Source: JBJXGE01 sp046154185 (lineage in GTDB: Bacteria > Planctomycetota > UBA8108 > UBA1146 > JAJFFE01). Taken from it: DNA of 64,000 nucleotides. The translations under genes were made by a program, and so were the position numbers. The stretch covers positions 124,001 through 188,000 of the forward strand of contig JBJXGE010000058.1 of NCBI GenBank assembly GCA_046154185.1. The letters run 5' to 3'. Shown piece by piece: positions 29,801 to 37,250 of the stretch (position 1 is its first letter; each line of letters opens with the position of its first letter). Below the pieces are notes generated by a model that had not been told where the DNA came from, searched no databases, and saw nothing but the letters and a program-made list of their open reading frames with translations.

Positions 29801-30620
29801 GGTGCTCCTCGAAGTTGCATTGCAACCCTGCGGCTGGCTCGCGGCATATTTGGGCTCGGCGCTCACCAGCGACGTGGATCTCAGTTTTCGCAATCTCGGC
29901 GGCCACGGCTTGCAAACGCGCGCGGTCACGCGCGCGTCGGGGAAGCTCCAAGTCGCCGTGAAACTGACGCGATCTTCGAGCTCGGGCGGAATGATCATTC
30001 AACACTATGACCTGCGTGTCGCGGATCGCGCCGGCGTACTGTACGAGGGCACCACGTACTTTGGCTTCTTCACGCGCGCCGCGCTCCGCGACCAGGTCGG
30101 CCTGCGCGGTGTCGAGCGCCAGCCGCCATCGCCGGCGCTCGCGGGCGCGGCACGGCGATCCGAACCGTATCCCACTTCCGAGTCGTTTCCAGCGCCGCAA
30201 CTCCGCATGATCGATCAAGTCGTCGAATTTGCGCCGACCGGTGGCGCCGAGGGGCGCGGATTTCTACGCGGTGCCAAACGCTGCGCTCCCGGCGATTGGT
30301 ATTATCAGGCGCACTTCTTTCAAGACCCGGTCATGCCGGGATCGCTCGGACTCGAAGCTTTCCAGCAACTCTTGCGCTACGCGGCGGCCGAGTTTTGGGG
30401 TGAAGAAGCGGCGCGCCGACTCGCGAGTCCCGCGTTCGGCGTGCGCCACGAGTGGGAGTACCGCGGCCAAGTCATCCCCGAGAACGACTCGATCGAGGTG
30501 GATGTCCACGTGACCGAGCGCGATGATGCGCGGCGGCTGTTGCGCGCCGACGGCTTGCTCGTCGTCGAAGACCGCGTGATCTATCGCCTCAAAAACTTCA
30601 GCGTGCAGGCGTCTCCGTGA
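23868..30620 (+). CDS. pfaC: PfaC-like polyunsaturated fatty acid synthase (KS-CLF-AT-DH-DH)
   Basis: Multidomain iterative synthase of the Pfa (secondary lipid) type, 2250 residues. Domains: KS (1-455) with triad C199 (DAACASS), H333 (ECHATGT) and H376 (SNVGH); a chain-length-factor KS (about 483-920) with Asp673 at the Cys position (FTVSSED); AT (about 1034-1360) with Ser1124 in GYSLGE; a helical linker; then four hotdog repeats as two dehydratases. Repeats 2 and 4 keep FabA-type active sites (CHFCDDRVMPG, H1762; AHFFQDPVMPG, H2149). Repeats 1 and 3 are the non-catalytic halves (HDVLPGAWY, EYDVPADAWYF). No ACP (no DSL/DSI serine), ketoreductase or enoyl reductase is present. It begins the oleABCD/PPTase gene run, with oleA 18 bases downstream. 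Confidence 0.88.
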   Translation: MPRTEPSQPNPLAIAITGVGIAFPGARTLVEFWRLIAAGRTALARVPDGRWTMPADVAWSQDGPAPDRVVATNGGLLETSAVDLSGLRITADELRALDPQVSVLLQAARAAVTDAHELAALDRQRVAVVLGNIVLPTEKASALSREYLRAIFAEQLGLAATAPHPPTDARNRYAAGLPAGLLATAFGFGGGAFTIDAACASSLYALKLAATELTAGRVDAVLAGGLSRPDALYTQMGFSQLRALSPSGECRPFDARANGLVVGEGAGVFVLRRLADAVADGHRIYAVIRGIGVSNDVGGSLLAPESEGQLRALRAAYRQAGWSPQDIDLIECHATGTLVGDAIEARSLRALWREGASSDDDVGRCVLGSVKSNVGHLLTAAGAAGLAKVLLAFEHDALPPTAGFATPNAALELAASPFRVLRSSEPWRARTPGVPRRAAINAFGFGGINAHVLLEEWLPAATAIPKPVAPVTPTPTPNDSAIAIVGIGLRLPGCADAQDAVRRVTSLSAGSLAPVRDLGASFGLSDVRGHIFGAHSAPAIPAGRYRIPPRELDECLPQQLLLLEAARDALVDANWQESASLRTGVLIGIGLDANTTDFSCRWSLPSDARNWARASGRPENGPAFDAWLAELLGAAGPALNANRTMGALGGIVASRVAREFRIGGPSFTVSSEDTSSQHAIELGVRLLQDGELDAVVVGGVDLAGDARAVLGTLAASGRTAQASEFLCGEGAGAVVLKRLADAERDGDRIYALVRGAARGASDAAGVARAFDAATREADAAGVATIARLELCGIAGDARRAAITAALRATLAAPQRSPRVALSLFEQDLGELGAASGIVGLIRVALLLHDKLLPANVGSAASAALVAAAPQLFVPDAAQYWLHDRASGPRRAALVSLSVDGNSHAIVLEETAAAPVPPIAVAPAREALFALYAPNRAELRRCVAQLRERIEIEASNAVGQLAAEWWATSRAERSDDALALAIVARDRAQLIELCARAEVLVGSRADDSVALLDIGAPGLRDRIFFSNTPLTRNGGELAFIYPGSGQHFDGMGRAESARWPHVLERQHLESERLCAQFGGGVAWQDSALQRDDPERAIFAQVTLGAFLTDVLAQFGVLPHAVIGYSLGETTSLFATRTWRDRDGMLARMEASTLFKTELAGECRAARRAFALASTAECDWLTAVIAAPVAAVRACLGAFPRAWVLIVNTHNETVIGGERAQVEALARSLGDAELHRLRAVTTVHCAVVEPVQTEYRALHLFPVTPPAGVRIYSAAAAAAYEVTTASAADSILAQALRGFDTPKLIERAYADGVRFFVEMGPGASCARMVRSILGARPHAARSLCAPGQDDLPALLRLLAHLIAEGVRVDLSPLYAPSAGPTRVGNPERATGGHEISFGRPQVAIALPRPTARSAVPATARVSDELARYALEQVAAATAATARAHAVFLKWSEEQRTALVELQDRHARLAAVEVAPAPIVFDRAACRELAVGRLAAVLGAEFAAVDQFPTRVRLPDEPLLLVDRILAVEAEPRSLSHGRVITEHDVLPGAWYLDAGRIPTCIAVEAGQADLFLSGYLGIDFHTRGLAVYRLLDAEVTFHAPLPRAGATIQYDIRIEEFFYQGATALFRFHFDATVDGERILTMRKGCAGFFTAAELADGRGIVKTQLDLRPQVGRRTGDYQPLVPVERAVYGDAQLAALRRGAIAECFGPSFADLPFTRPATIPGGRMTLVDRVVELDPAGGRFGLGRIRGAADIAPDAWFLMCHFCDDRVMPGTLMYECCLHTLRIFLLRLGWIGEHDEVVCEPIPTRTSRLKCRGQVTADTTSVEYELDVKELGYEADGTPYAIADALIRADGRAIVEMLDMSVRLSGLHKTELEAMWRHVARRAGRRRMAPLFDYERILAFATGKPSVAFGEPYRVFDDQRVIARLPGPPYQFLDRIMTIANAEPFVLAAGAHIETEYDVPADAWYFDANRTSTMPFAVLLEVALQPCGWLAAYLGSALTSDVDLSFRNLGGHGLQTRAVTRASGKLQVAVKLTRSSSSGGMIIQHYDLRVADRAGVLYEGTTYFGFFTRAALRDQVGLRGVERQPPSPALAGAARRSEPYPTSESFPAPQLRMIDQVVEFAPTGGAEGRGFLRGAKRCAPGDWYYQAHFFQDPVMPGSLGLEAFQQLLRYAAAEFWGEEAARRLASPAFGVRHEWEYRGQVIPENDSIEVDVHVTERDDARRLLRADGLLVVEDRVIYRLKNFSVQASP

Positions 30621-30638
30621 CGCCGTGAAAGTAGGCGC

Positions 30639-31706
30639 GTGGCATCGGTGCGAGGCGCTCATCATTACCAGCGCGTGCGAATCGCGAGTCTCGGCTACCA
30701 ACTGGCGCCGATCGTCGTGACGTCGGCGGAGCTCGAGGATCGGCTCGCGCCGATTTATCAGCGCCTGCGTTTACCGATGGGACAACTCGCGGCCTTGACC
30801 GGCGTTGAAGAGCGGCGTTGGTGGGAACGCGATCACCGGTTGAGTGACGGCGCGGTCGCCGCGGGCGCACACGCACTTCAGCAAGCGGGGATCGCGGCCG
30901 CCGATCTCGACGCCGTTGTTTACGCCGGCGTTTGTCGCGAGCACGCCGAGCCGGCGACGGCTTGTCGCGTTGCGCACGAACTCGGCGTCGGTGCAACCGC
31001 GGAGGTGTTCGACATCTCGAACGCCTGCCTCGGTGTCTTGAACGGCATGCTCGCGATCGCGCAACGCATCGAACTTGGCCAGGTGCGCGCGGGGCTCGTC
31101 GTCGCGTGCGAAAGTGCGCGCGAGATCAACGAAATCGCCATCGCGCGGCTCGCGGCGCGGCCCGATCTCGAAAATTACGCGCGCGGACTCGCGACATTGA
31201 CGGGTGGCTCCGGCGCCGCGGCGGTCTTGCTGATGGCGGATTCCGGGGCACCGCCCGAGAGCGCGCAACTGCTCGGCGGTGTTGCGCGCGCGGCGCCCGC
31301 GCATCACGAATTGTGTCGCTGGGGCACGCGCCGAACCGAACGTCTCGGCGAACTCGAAGAATTCATGACGACCGATTCCGTCGCCGTCCTGAAGCACGGC
31401 GTCGAGCTGGGCCTCGCGACGTGGCGGGATTTCTTGACGGCGATGAATTGGCGCGCCGCCGACATCGCGCGCACTATTTGCCATCAAGTCGGCTCCGCGC
31501 ATCGCGACACGATCTTGCCGAGCCTCGGCGTCGCGGCCGAGCGCGATTTCATCACCTACCCGTTTCTCGGCAACATGGGCACCGTCTCGCTGCCGCTCAC
31601 GGCGGCGTTAGCGCTCGAGCGCGGCGTCCTCGCGCGCGGACACCGCACGGCGCTCCTCGGTATCGGCAGCGGACTCAATTGTTTGATGCTCGGGTGCCAG
31701 TGGTGA
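30639..31706 (+). CDS. oleA: OleA, head-to-head acyl condensing thiolase
   Basis: Condenses two long-chain acyl thioesters to a 2-alkyl-3-ketoacid, the first step of long-chain olefin synthesis. The 355-residue protein is a KAS III/thiolase fold with Cys130 (SNACLG), His282 (ICHQVGSAHRD) and Asn312 (LGNMGTVS). Glu104 in AEPATA aligns with the glutamate reaching across the dimer that separates OleA from ordinary FabH. GTG 30639 is 18 bases after the synthase stop, with a weak GAAAG upstream. The stop overlaps oleB by four bases. Alkyl-CoAs are the known substrates; a polyunsaturated chain from the upstream synthase is an inference from position. Confidence 0.9.
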   Translation: MASVRGAHHYQRVRIASLGYQLAPIVVTSAELEDRLAPIYQRLRLPMGQLAALTGVEERRWWERDHRLSDGAVAAGAHALQQAGIAAADLDAVVYAGVCREHAEPATACRVAHELGVGATAEVFDISNACLGVLNGMLAIAQRIELGQVRAGLVVACESAREINEIAIARLAARPDLENYARGLATLTGGSGAAAVLLMADSGAPPESAQLLGGVARAAPAHHELCRWGTRRTERLGELEEFMTTDSVAVLKHGVELGLATWRDFLTAMNWRAADIARTICHQVGSAHRDTILPSLGVAAERDFITYPFLGNMGTVSLPLTAALALERGVLARGHRTALLGIGSGLNCLMLGCQW

Positions 31707-32581
31707 GTTCCGCGTTTCCTTACACCGGCCACTTCCTGTGGCGCGGCAGTCACCGTCTGCATTACATCGACGAGGGGAACGGGCCGCCGATCGTGATGGT
31801 GCACGGGAATCCGACGTGGTCGTACTACTATCGCCGACTCATCGCCGCGCTCTCGGATCGCTATCGCGTGATCGCCATCGATCACATGGGTTGCGGGCGC
31901 TCCGATCGCCCGGACGACTCCGAATACGACTATCGCCTCGCGAATCGCGTTGCCGACCTCACCGCGCTCCTCGATCATCTCGGTCTCGACCGCGACATCA
32001 CGATGGTCGTCCACGACTGGGGCGGAATGATCGGCATGGGCTACGCCACTCAGCACCCCGAACGCATCGGTCGACTGGTGATCCTCAACACGGCCGCGTT
32101 TCACTTGCCCGCTGACAAACGATTTCCGCTCAGCTTGCGGCTCGCGCGCGCGCCTGGACTCGGTGCGCTCCTCGTTCGCGGCGCAAATCTTTTCTGCTGG
32201 TCGGTGAGTCACTTTGGTTGTCGACGCCGCTTGATCGGCGATGCCGTGCGCGAGCAGTTTCTGGCGCCTTATCAAAGTTGGGCGGCGCGCCGCGCCGTGC
32301 ATCGCTTCGTGGAAGATATTCCGCTCAAACCGTCCGATCCGAGCTATGCGCTCGTCAGCGAAGTGGAGCGCGGCCTCGAACGGCTGCGCCACGTGCCCAT
32401 GCAGATCTTCTGGGGCGCTCGCGACTTCGTCTTCGACGATGCCGTGCTCCGCCGCTGGATCGCGCACTTTCCCACGGCGCGCGTCCGCCGCTTCGTGGAT
32501 TGCGGGCACTTCGTGTTAGAGGATGCTTTCGAGGAGATCCTCCCCGAGCTGACGACTTTTCTTGAGCTGCCGGCGAACTAG
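31703..32581 (+). CDS. oleB: OleB, beta-lactone decarboxylase (haloalkane-dehalogenase fold)
   Basis: Cleaves CO2 from the cis-beta-lactone made by OleC, releasing the olefin. The 292-residue alpha/beta hydrolase has HGNPTWSYYYRRL (oxyanion region), the nucleophilic Asp in VVHDWGGMIGM, an acidic residue in WGARDFVFDD and the catalytic His in DCGHFVLED. The aspartate nucleophile places it with haloalkane dehalogenases and OleB rather than Ser-type esterases. GTG 31703 gives a four-base GTGA overlap with the oleA stop; in-frame GTGs at 31700 and 31694 are alternatives. Gene order oleA-oleB is as in known clusters, but a secreted-protein gene then intervenes before oleC. Confidence 0.88.
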   Translation: MSSAFPYTGHFLWRGSHRLHYIDEGNGPPIVMVHGNPTWSYYYRRLIAALSDRYRVIAIDHMGCGRSDRPDDSEYDYRLANRVADLTALLDHLGLDRDITMVVHDWGGMIGMGYATQHPERIGRLVILNTAAFHLPADKRFPLSLRLARAPGLGALLVRGANLFCWSVSHFGCRRRLIGDAVREQFLAPYQSWAARRAVHRFVEDIPLKPSDPSYALVSEVERGLERLRHVPMQIFWGARDFVFDDAVLRRWIAHFPTARVRRFVDCGHFVLEDAFEEILPELTTFLELPAN

Positions 32582-32712
32582 TTTTCACGCCTCTCCCGAA
32601 CTGATGGATGCGGCGACGCGCCGTCGGCGGTATCTTTTCAGGCTGCGGCTGTCGAAAGCTCCGAATGACTCCCCCAGTGATCGTGCGATCGTCGCCGGAA
32701 CAGGAGACCCTC

Positions 32713-34497
32713 TTGATAGTCAGATCACGCGGCTGCGCCGTGTTACTAGCGCTGGCTTCGTTCACCCCGCTTTTTGGTCAGCCGGTCAACGACTCGTGTG
32801 GCGGCGCGCTCACGCTCGTCGACGGCGTCGCCGCCGCGTTCAACACCACCACGGCAACGGCCGACCTCGATCCCACGTGCGGCCAGATCGGGAATACGGT
32901 GTGGTACTCGTACACCGCGTCGTGTGACGGCGCCGCGATCGTGGCGCTCTGCGGCAGCAGCTACGATACGCTGCTCGCCGTGTATGACGGCAGTAGCGGC
33001 TGCCCGCTCGATACGTCGACCCAAGTCGCATGCAATGACGACGCGTGTCCTTTTCAAGATTCGGAATTGTCGGTGACCGTCGCGATCGGTGATCTGCTGT
33101 ACATCCAGGTAGGCGGGTTCGGCGGCGACTTCGGCGCCGGAACCATCACCGTCACGTGCAACGCCGGCCTGCCGGCGAATGACGATTGCCCAAACGCGAT
33201 CGCGCTCACGGATGGCGTGGCGACTCCTTACAGCACGTTCGGCTCGACGGCCGACGTCGACCCGACTTGTGTCCCCGGCGGCGGCACGGTTTGGTACACG
33301 TACACCGCGGTCGGCGATGGCGTCGTCACCGTGTCGCTTTGCGGCAGTAGCTACGACACGCGACTGGCAATTTTTAGTGGCGGGGCCGGTTGCCCCGTCG
33401 ACACTTCGACCGAACTCGCGTGTAACGATGACTCCTGCGGCCTGCAATCCGAAATCGAGCAGCCGGTCAGCGCCGGCGAACTCCTCTACATTCAGGTCGG
33501 CGGGTTTTTCGGCGACGTCGGCACCGGCACGATCATCGCGACGAGCGCCAGTTCCCAAGACATCACGGGCGCGGAAGTCATCGCCGCGCTCGAAGCGCCG
33601 TCGTTCGTCGATAGCGCGGGGGCGCTCGCGGCAGCACTCGTCGCGAACGGGCTCGCACCGATTTCGATCACCGATCTCGCGCTCGTGACGGGCAGTCCGG
33701 CGCGCGTCTGGGTTTGTCTCGGGACGTTTCCAAACAGTCACACGCTCAGCGCGACGGAAGGCGCACTCCTCGCGAGCTATATCACCGCCGGAATACCCGT
33801 GTACTTTGAAAGCGCGGTGTCCTGGTGGTTCGAGCCACCGACCGAGTTTCACAATTACGATGGGATCGACAGCAATTTGACGTTGCCCGGCGACGATAGC
33901 CTGACAGCGCTGACGGGGCTCGATTACGCGGCAGCGAATTTCAGCAGTTTCATTGACTCCTACACGCAGGACCAACCGGGTGACGACTTGAATAGCCAAC
34001 TCGTCGTCACCAGCCTCGATCTCGGCGGACCGAATGCGGGTGTCGTGTGGTCAAGCGCGGCGCCGGCGCCACTCTACTCGACCGGCGTCTTCCACGACTC
34101 GGATCCGGGCTTCGGCAAAGTGCTCTGCCAGAGTTGGGAATTCGGCGGCTTCGGCGGCGACCAGAACGCGCTCGCTGCCGCGTACATCGCGGCGCTTGCG
34201 CCCGGCGGAACGGGCGCCGGAGATTTCCGTCGCGGCGACGCGAACGGCGACGCTGTGTTCAATATCGCCGACGCCATCTTTCTCCTGTCGTCGCTGTTCC
34301 TGCTCGGCTCACCTCCGCCGACGTGCGAGGACTCGGCCGACGTCAATGACGACGGCGTGATCAACATCGCCGATCCCATTGCCGCGCTGTCGTCTTTGTT
34401 CGTGTCGGGATCGCCGCCTCCGCCGGCGCCGTTCCCGAATTGCGGCAGCGATCCGACGAGCGGCGATCCGCTCTTCTGCGGACCACCGTGCATCTGA
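32713..34497 (+). CDS. Secreted two-repeat dockerin protein inside the ole cluster
   Basis: Exported protein of unknown function, about 594 residues. After a signal peptide (MIVRSRGCAVLLALASFTPLFGQ) come two ~120-residue beta-rich repeats sharing TVWYxYTA, LCGSSYDTxLA, DTSTxxACNDD and LYIQVGGFxGD. A ~220-residue segment similar to one in the protein at 10745-14266 follows (PSFVDSAGALAAALVANG, VWVCLGTFPNSHTL, DDSLTALTGL). A paired dockerin-like repeat and a Cys tail (CGSDPTSG...CGPPC) end the protein. TTG 32713 is chosen because AGGAG lies six bases upstream and it starts the signal peptide exactly; ATG 32665 and ATG 32608 are in frame. It splits oleB from oleC on the same strand. Confidence 0.75.
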   Translation: MIVRSRGCAVLLALASFTPLFGQPVNDSCGGALTLVDGVAAAFNTTTATADLDPTCGQIGNTVWYSYTASCDGAAIVALCGSSYDTLLAVYDGSSGCPLDTSTQVACNDDACPFQDSELSVTVAIGDLLYIQVGGFGGDFGAGTITVTCNAGLPANDDCPNAIALTDGVATPYSTFGSTADVDPTCVPGGGTVWYTYTAVGDGVVTVSLCGSSYDTRLAIFSGGAGCPVDTSTELACNDDSCGLQSEIEQPVSAGELLYIQVGGFFGDVGTGTIIATSASSQDITGAEVIAALEAPSFVDSAGALAAALVANGLAPISITDLALVTGSPARVWVCLGTFPNSHTLSATEGALLASYITAGIPVYFESAVSWWFEPPTEFHNYDGIDSNLTLPGDDSLTALTGLDYAAANFSSFIDSYTQDQPGDDLNSQLVVTSLDLGGPNAGVVWSSAAPAPLYSTGVFHDSDPGFGKVLCQSWEFGGFGGDQNALAAAYIAALAPGGTGAGDFRRGDANGDAVFNIADAIFLLSSLFLLGSPPPTCEDSADVNDDGVINIADPIAALSSLFVSGSPPPPAPFPNCGSDPTSGDPLFCGPPCI

Positions 34498-34572
34498 TGA
34501 TCGACGGGCCATCGGCCGACCCACATAGTCACTCGTGTTGACAGCGGTCGGAGCGGCATCGAGACTTCGCGC

Positions 34573-36246
34573 ATGACAGCATCGGCGGCATCAACGACGC
34601 AGGACCCAGCGGGGGCGATCGTGCCCGTCGCGGCGGCGCTCGACGCACACGCCGCGTTACGTCCAGAGGCGACGGCGCTCATCTCGATTCGGCCGAATGG
34701 CACGAGCGTCCGCACCACTTACGCGCAATTGCGCAGCGAGTGTGATCGCATAGCCCACGGCCTGATCAGCGCCGGAATCACACGCGGAATGCGCACGGTC
34801 GTGATGGTGCGACCGGGACTTGAGTTCTTCGCGCTGACCTTCGCGCTCTTCAAAATCGGCGCGGTGGTCGTGCTCGTCGATCCGGGACTTGGTCCGCTGC
34901 GCCTCAAGCGATGTCTCGCGGAAACAGCGCCGACAGCATTCATCGGCATCGCGAAAGCGCAGATCGCTCGTTGCGTGCTCGGCTGGGCGCGCGCTTCGGT
35001 GCGCATCGTGATCACGGTCGGTCCGCGGTTCGGCTGGAGCGGCGAAACTCTCGCGCGCTTGCGCGCGCGCGCACCGAGCGACCAGTTTCACGCCGCCGCG
35101 TCGACGGCGGACGAACTCGCGGCGATCCTCTACACCAGCGGCGCCACCGGTGCACCCAAGGGCGCGCTTTACACGCACGGGATTTTCGCCCAGCAAATCG
35201 CGCTGCTCCGCACGCTCTATCGAATCGAACCCGGCGAAGTCGATGTCGCAACGTTTCCACTCTTCGCGCTCTTCGATGCCGCGCTCGGCGTCACGGCGCT
35301 CCTGCCAGCCATGGATTACACGCGCCCCGGGCGTGTCGATGGACGCCACTTGCTCGAGCTCATCGAGCGCCACAACGCGACCAGCGTCTTTGCTTCGCCG
35401 GCGGTCTTGCGACAACTCGCCGCTGCCTTGGCCGCGAATGGTGAGCCGTTGCCGCGCCTGCGCCGCATCCTCTCCGCCGGCGCGCCGGCGGAACCGAAAA
35501 CGCTCGCGATCATCGCCCGCCACTTGGCTGCGGGCGCGCAGATTCACACGCCGTACGGCGCCACCGAGGCGTTACCCGTGGCGAGCATCGGCAGCGCGGA
35601 GATTTTGGCCGACACTCGGCAAGCGACCGGCGCCGGACGCGGCACCTGCGTAGGTCGCCCCGTGCCGGGCATCGAGGTCGCCGTGATTCGACTGAGCGAC
35701 GAGCCGATCGCAAAATGGTCGGACACCTTGCGCGTGGCCGAAGGTGTCGTCGGCGAGATCGCGGTCAAAGGCCCGATCGTCACGCGCGGCTATTACGGAC
35801 AGCCGCGCGCCACGGCGCTGGCGAAGATCACCGATCGCGATGGTATTTGGCATCGCATGGGCGACACGGGCTACTTGGATGCGCAAGGCCGTTTGTGGTT
35901 TTGCGGGCGCAAAAGCGAACGCGTCCGCACCCCGCGCGGCACGCTCTATACGGAACAGTGCGAGGGAATTTTCAACACCCACCCTGATGTTGCGCGCAGC
36001 GCGCTTGTCGGAATCGGGGGACCCGGCGCGGCGCGGCCGGCATTGGTGTTCGAACTCCACGCCCGGTCGCGGCGCCGCGGACTTGCGCAGATCTGTCGCG
36101 AGTTGCGCGCGCTTGGCGCCGCGCATGAACCGACCCGCGACATCGAGCAGTTGCTCGTCCATCGTGGGTTGCCGGTCGATCGTCGCCACAATTCGAAAAT
36201 CGCGCGCAGTGCGCTGCAAGTCTGGGCGCAAAGGAAGCTCAAGTGA
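34573..36246 (+). CDS. oleC: OleC, beta-lactone synthetase (ANL superfamily)
   Basis: ATP-dependent conversion of the 2-alkyl-3-hydroxy acid to a beta-lactone. The 557-residue protein is an adenylate-forming enzyme: P-loop LYTSGATGAPKGALYTHG near residue 190, TPYGATEALPVASIGS (A5), GDTGYLDAQGRLWFCGRKSERV (A7-A8), GTLYTEQCEGIFNTHPDVA and a C-terminal catalytic Lys (HNSKIARSAL). Length and motifs fit OleC rather than CoA ligases, and its neighbours support this. ATG 34573 is 75 bases after the dockerin gene. The stop overlaps oleD by four bases (GTGA), so translational coupling is likely. Confidence 0.9.
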   Translation: MTASAASTTQDPAGAIVPVAAALDAHAALRPEATALISIRPNGTSVRTTYAQLRSECDRIAHGLISAGITRGMRTVVMVRPGLEFFALTFALFKIGAVVVLVDPGLGPLRLKRCLAETAPTAFIGIAKAQIARCVLGWARASVRIVITVGPRFGWSGETLARLRARAPSDQFHAAASTADELAAILYTSGATGAPKGALYTHGIFAQQIALLRTLYRIEPGEVDVATFPLFALFDAALGVTALLPAMDYTRPGRVDGRHLLELIERHNATSVFASPAVLRQLAAALAANGEPLPRLRRILSAGAPAEPKTLAIIARHLAAGAQIHTPYGATEALPVASIGSAEILADTRQATGAGRGTCVGRPVPGIEVAVIRLSDEPIAKWSDTLRVAEGVVGEIAVKGPIVTRGYYGQPRATALAKITDRDGIWHRMGDTGYLDAQGRLWFCGRKSERVRTPRGTLYTEQCEGIFNTHPDVARSALVGIGGPGAARPALVFELHARSRRRGLAQICRELRALGAAHEPTRDIEQLLVHRGLPVDRRHNSKIARSALQVWAQRKLK

Positions 36247-37250
36247 GAGCGCTTGTGACCGGCGGCAGCGGTTTCCTCGGCAGCGCGCTCGTGCGACGAC
36301 TCTTGGCTGACGGTCACGAAGTGCGGAGTTTCGCGCGCCATCCGGCGTCGGAACTCGCCGCGCTCGGCGCCGATATTCGCAGCGGCGATATTCGTGACGC
36401 CGCTCAAGTCGCCGAGGCAGTGCGCGGCTGCGATGTTGTTTTTCACGCCGCGGCAAAGACCGGCATCTGGGGCCGCCGCAGTGATTTCTTGCGCACCAAC
36501 GCAACCGGCACCGTCAACGTCATCGCGGCGTGTTTTCGGCACCGAGTGCAAAAACTCATCTACACGAGTTCGCCAAGTGTGGTCGCCCACGGTGGCGATC
36601 TGGAAGGCGTGGATGAATCGACGCCGTATCCCGACGACTACACCTCGGACTATCCCGAAACTAAGGCGCGCGCCGAGCGCATGGTGATCGCTTCCAACGA
36701 GAATGTGTTGCCGACGGTGGCGCTGCGACCGCACCTCATCTGGGGCCCGGGTGACAACCATCTCGTGCCGCGATTGTTGGCGCGCGCCCGTGCCGGTCGC
36801 TTGCGTTTGGTGGGCGACGGGCGGAATCGCGTCGACTCGGTCTACATCGACAACGCGGTCGACGCGCACCTACTCGCCGCCGAACACTTGGCCGCGGGCT
36901 CGCGGGTGGCCGGCAAGGTCTACTTCATTTCGAACGCCGAGCCGCTCGCCATCGCGGATCTCATCAATCGCATTTTGGCGAGTGGCGGCCTACCGCCAGT
37001 CTCGCGCAGTATCACTTTCGAACGCGCATTTCGACTCGGAAAGTTCTGCGAGCGGCTCTACGGATTCTTGCGGATCCGACGCGAACCGTTGATGACGCGC
37101 TTTCTCGCGCAGCAACTCGCTTCGGCGCATTGGTTCGACATCGGCGCCGCGGAGCGAGATTTCGGTTATCGCCCACGGGTCTCGATCGCGGAAGGCATGC
37201 AGCGACTCGCCGCCTCGCTCCGCCCTGTGCCGAGTGGAGGGTCCGCCTAG
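36243..37250 (+). CDS. oleD: OleD, 2-alkyl-3-ketoalkanoate reductase
   Basis: NADPH-dependent reduction of the OleA product to the 2-alkyl-3-hydroxy acid. The 335-residue extended SDR has the N-terminal Rossmann motif TGGSGFLGSALVRRL, the YTSSPSVV serine strand and the catalytic YPETK (YxxxK), plus RPHLIWGPGDNHLVPRLL typical of the 3-beta-HSD/OleD group. GTG 36243 overlaps the oleC stop. The downstream PPTase start overlaps its own stop (TAGTG). Within the cluster it acts between OleA and OleC, although its gene lies after both. Confidence 0.9.
   Translation: MRALVTGGSGFLGSALVRRLLADGHEVRSFARHPASELAALGADIRSGDIRDAAQVAEAVRGCDVVFHAAAKTGIWGRRSDFLRTNATGTVNVIAACFRHRVQKLIYTSSPSVVAHGGDLEGVDESTPYPDDYTSDYPETKARAERMVIASNENVLPTVALRPHLIWGPGDNHLVPRLLARARAGRLRLVGDGRNRVDSVYIDNAVDAHLLAAEHLAAGSRVAGKVYFISNAEPLAIADLINRILASGGLPPVSRSITFERAFRLGKFCERLYGFLRIRREPLMTRFLAQQLASAHWFDIGAAERDFGYRPRVSIAEGMQRLAASLRPVPSGGSA

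Noticed and set aside
35150..36240. OleC considered as a fatty acyl-CoA ligase
   Set aside because: The motifs are shared across the ANL superfamily, but tight linkage with oleA, oleB and oleD favours beta-lactone synthetase.
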